Assembly (NCBI GenBank): GCA_902464345.1
Contig: CABQJA010000150.1
Location: 1-5,699 of the forward strand
Direction of reading: 5' to 3'
Origin: an uncultured Clostridium sp.
Lineage (GTDB): Bacteria; Bacillota; Clostridia; Lachnospirales; Lachnospiraceae
DNA: 5,699 nucleotides
Each line of letters starts with the position of its first letter. Positions within the stretch are counted from its first letter, which is position 1. Shown here one piece after another: positions 5,657 through 5,699 of this stretch. The translations under genes were made by a program, and so were the position numbers. A model generated the notes under the pieces. The model did no database searches, was not told the origin of the DNA, and saw only the letters and a list, made by a program, of their open reading frames with translations.

Positions 5657-5695
5657 GTGTAGGGTTACAATTGATGTGACACCTTACCCCTATAC
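5657..5695. repeat. Nested inverted repeats upstream of the promoter
   Basis: Inner dyad: GTTACA (5664-5669), spacer ATTGA, TGTGAC (5675-5680), with one G-T mismatch in the arms. It extends by GG/CC outward if A5681 is bulged. Outer repeat: GTGTAGGGT (5657-5665) against ACCCCTATAC (5686-5695), imperfect. The two pairings partly compete. No T-run follows on the minus strand, so it does not look like a standard terminator of an upstream minus-strand gene. On the plus strand the window ends too soon to judge. No gene is seen in 5541-5699. Confidence 0.4.
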
Positions 5696-5699
5696 AAAA

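Noticed and set aside
5541..5699. Riboswitch, tRNA or T-box leader in front of ireB.
   Set aside because: The predicted leader is only about 50 nt and shows no conserved box or long hairpin. No cloverleaf or T-box motif is visible in the region.

Overview
The window looks like chromosomal core sequence of a spore-forming Clostridia, most likely a Lachnospiraceae-type gut Firmicute. This rests on the C-terminus of a SigK-like sporulation sigma factor, the ireB-ruvX-DUF1292 cluster typical of Firmicutes, RNase J, strong GGAGG ribosome binding sites and moderate G+C. The family-level placement is inference, since no marker was compared against a database.

Layout: bases 1-110 (+) hold the last 35 codons of the sigma factor gene. 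Everything else is one minus-strand transcription unit read from right to left: ireB, ruvX, a DUF1292 gene (yrzB-like), RNase J (rnj), a YlbF-family gene, a short membrane-anchored MltG-like gene, an O-methyltransferase (trmR-like) and a U32 'peptidase' (trhP-like). Gaps are small, from a 14-nt overlap to 70 nt. A consensus-like sigma-A promoter (TTGCTA, 17 nt, TATAAT) lies upstream of ireB at 5599-5627, and a hairpin plus T-tract at 91-123 ends the operon. The window therefore appears to hold a complete eight-gene unit.

From memory, the order matches the Bacillus subtilis run yrzL-yrrK-yrzB-yrrL-yrrM-yrrN/yrrO (ireB-ruvX-yrzB-mltG-trmR-trhP). It differs in three ways: RNase J and a YlbF-family gene sit between yrzB and the mltG position, the mltG counterpart lacks the catalytic domain, and there is one U32 gene rather than two.

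Functionally the unit joins cell-wall-stress signalling (IreB), RNA or DNA processing (RuvX, RNase J, YlbF-like) and an anaerobic wobble-uridine pathway. In that pathway TrhP makes ho5U34 and TrmR methylates it to mo5U34. I found no CRISPR array, mobile element, tRNA or rRNA gene. Nothing amounts to a clearly new system; the most distinctive items are the shared palindromic gene end at 98-123, the truncated MltG-like protein and the structured region upstream of the operon promoter.
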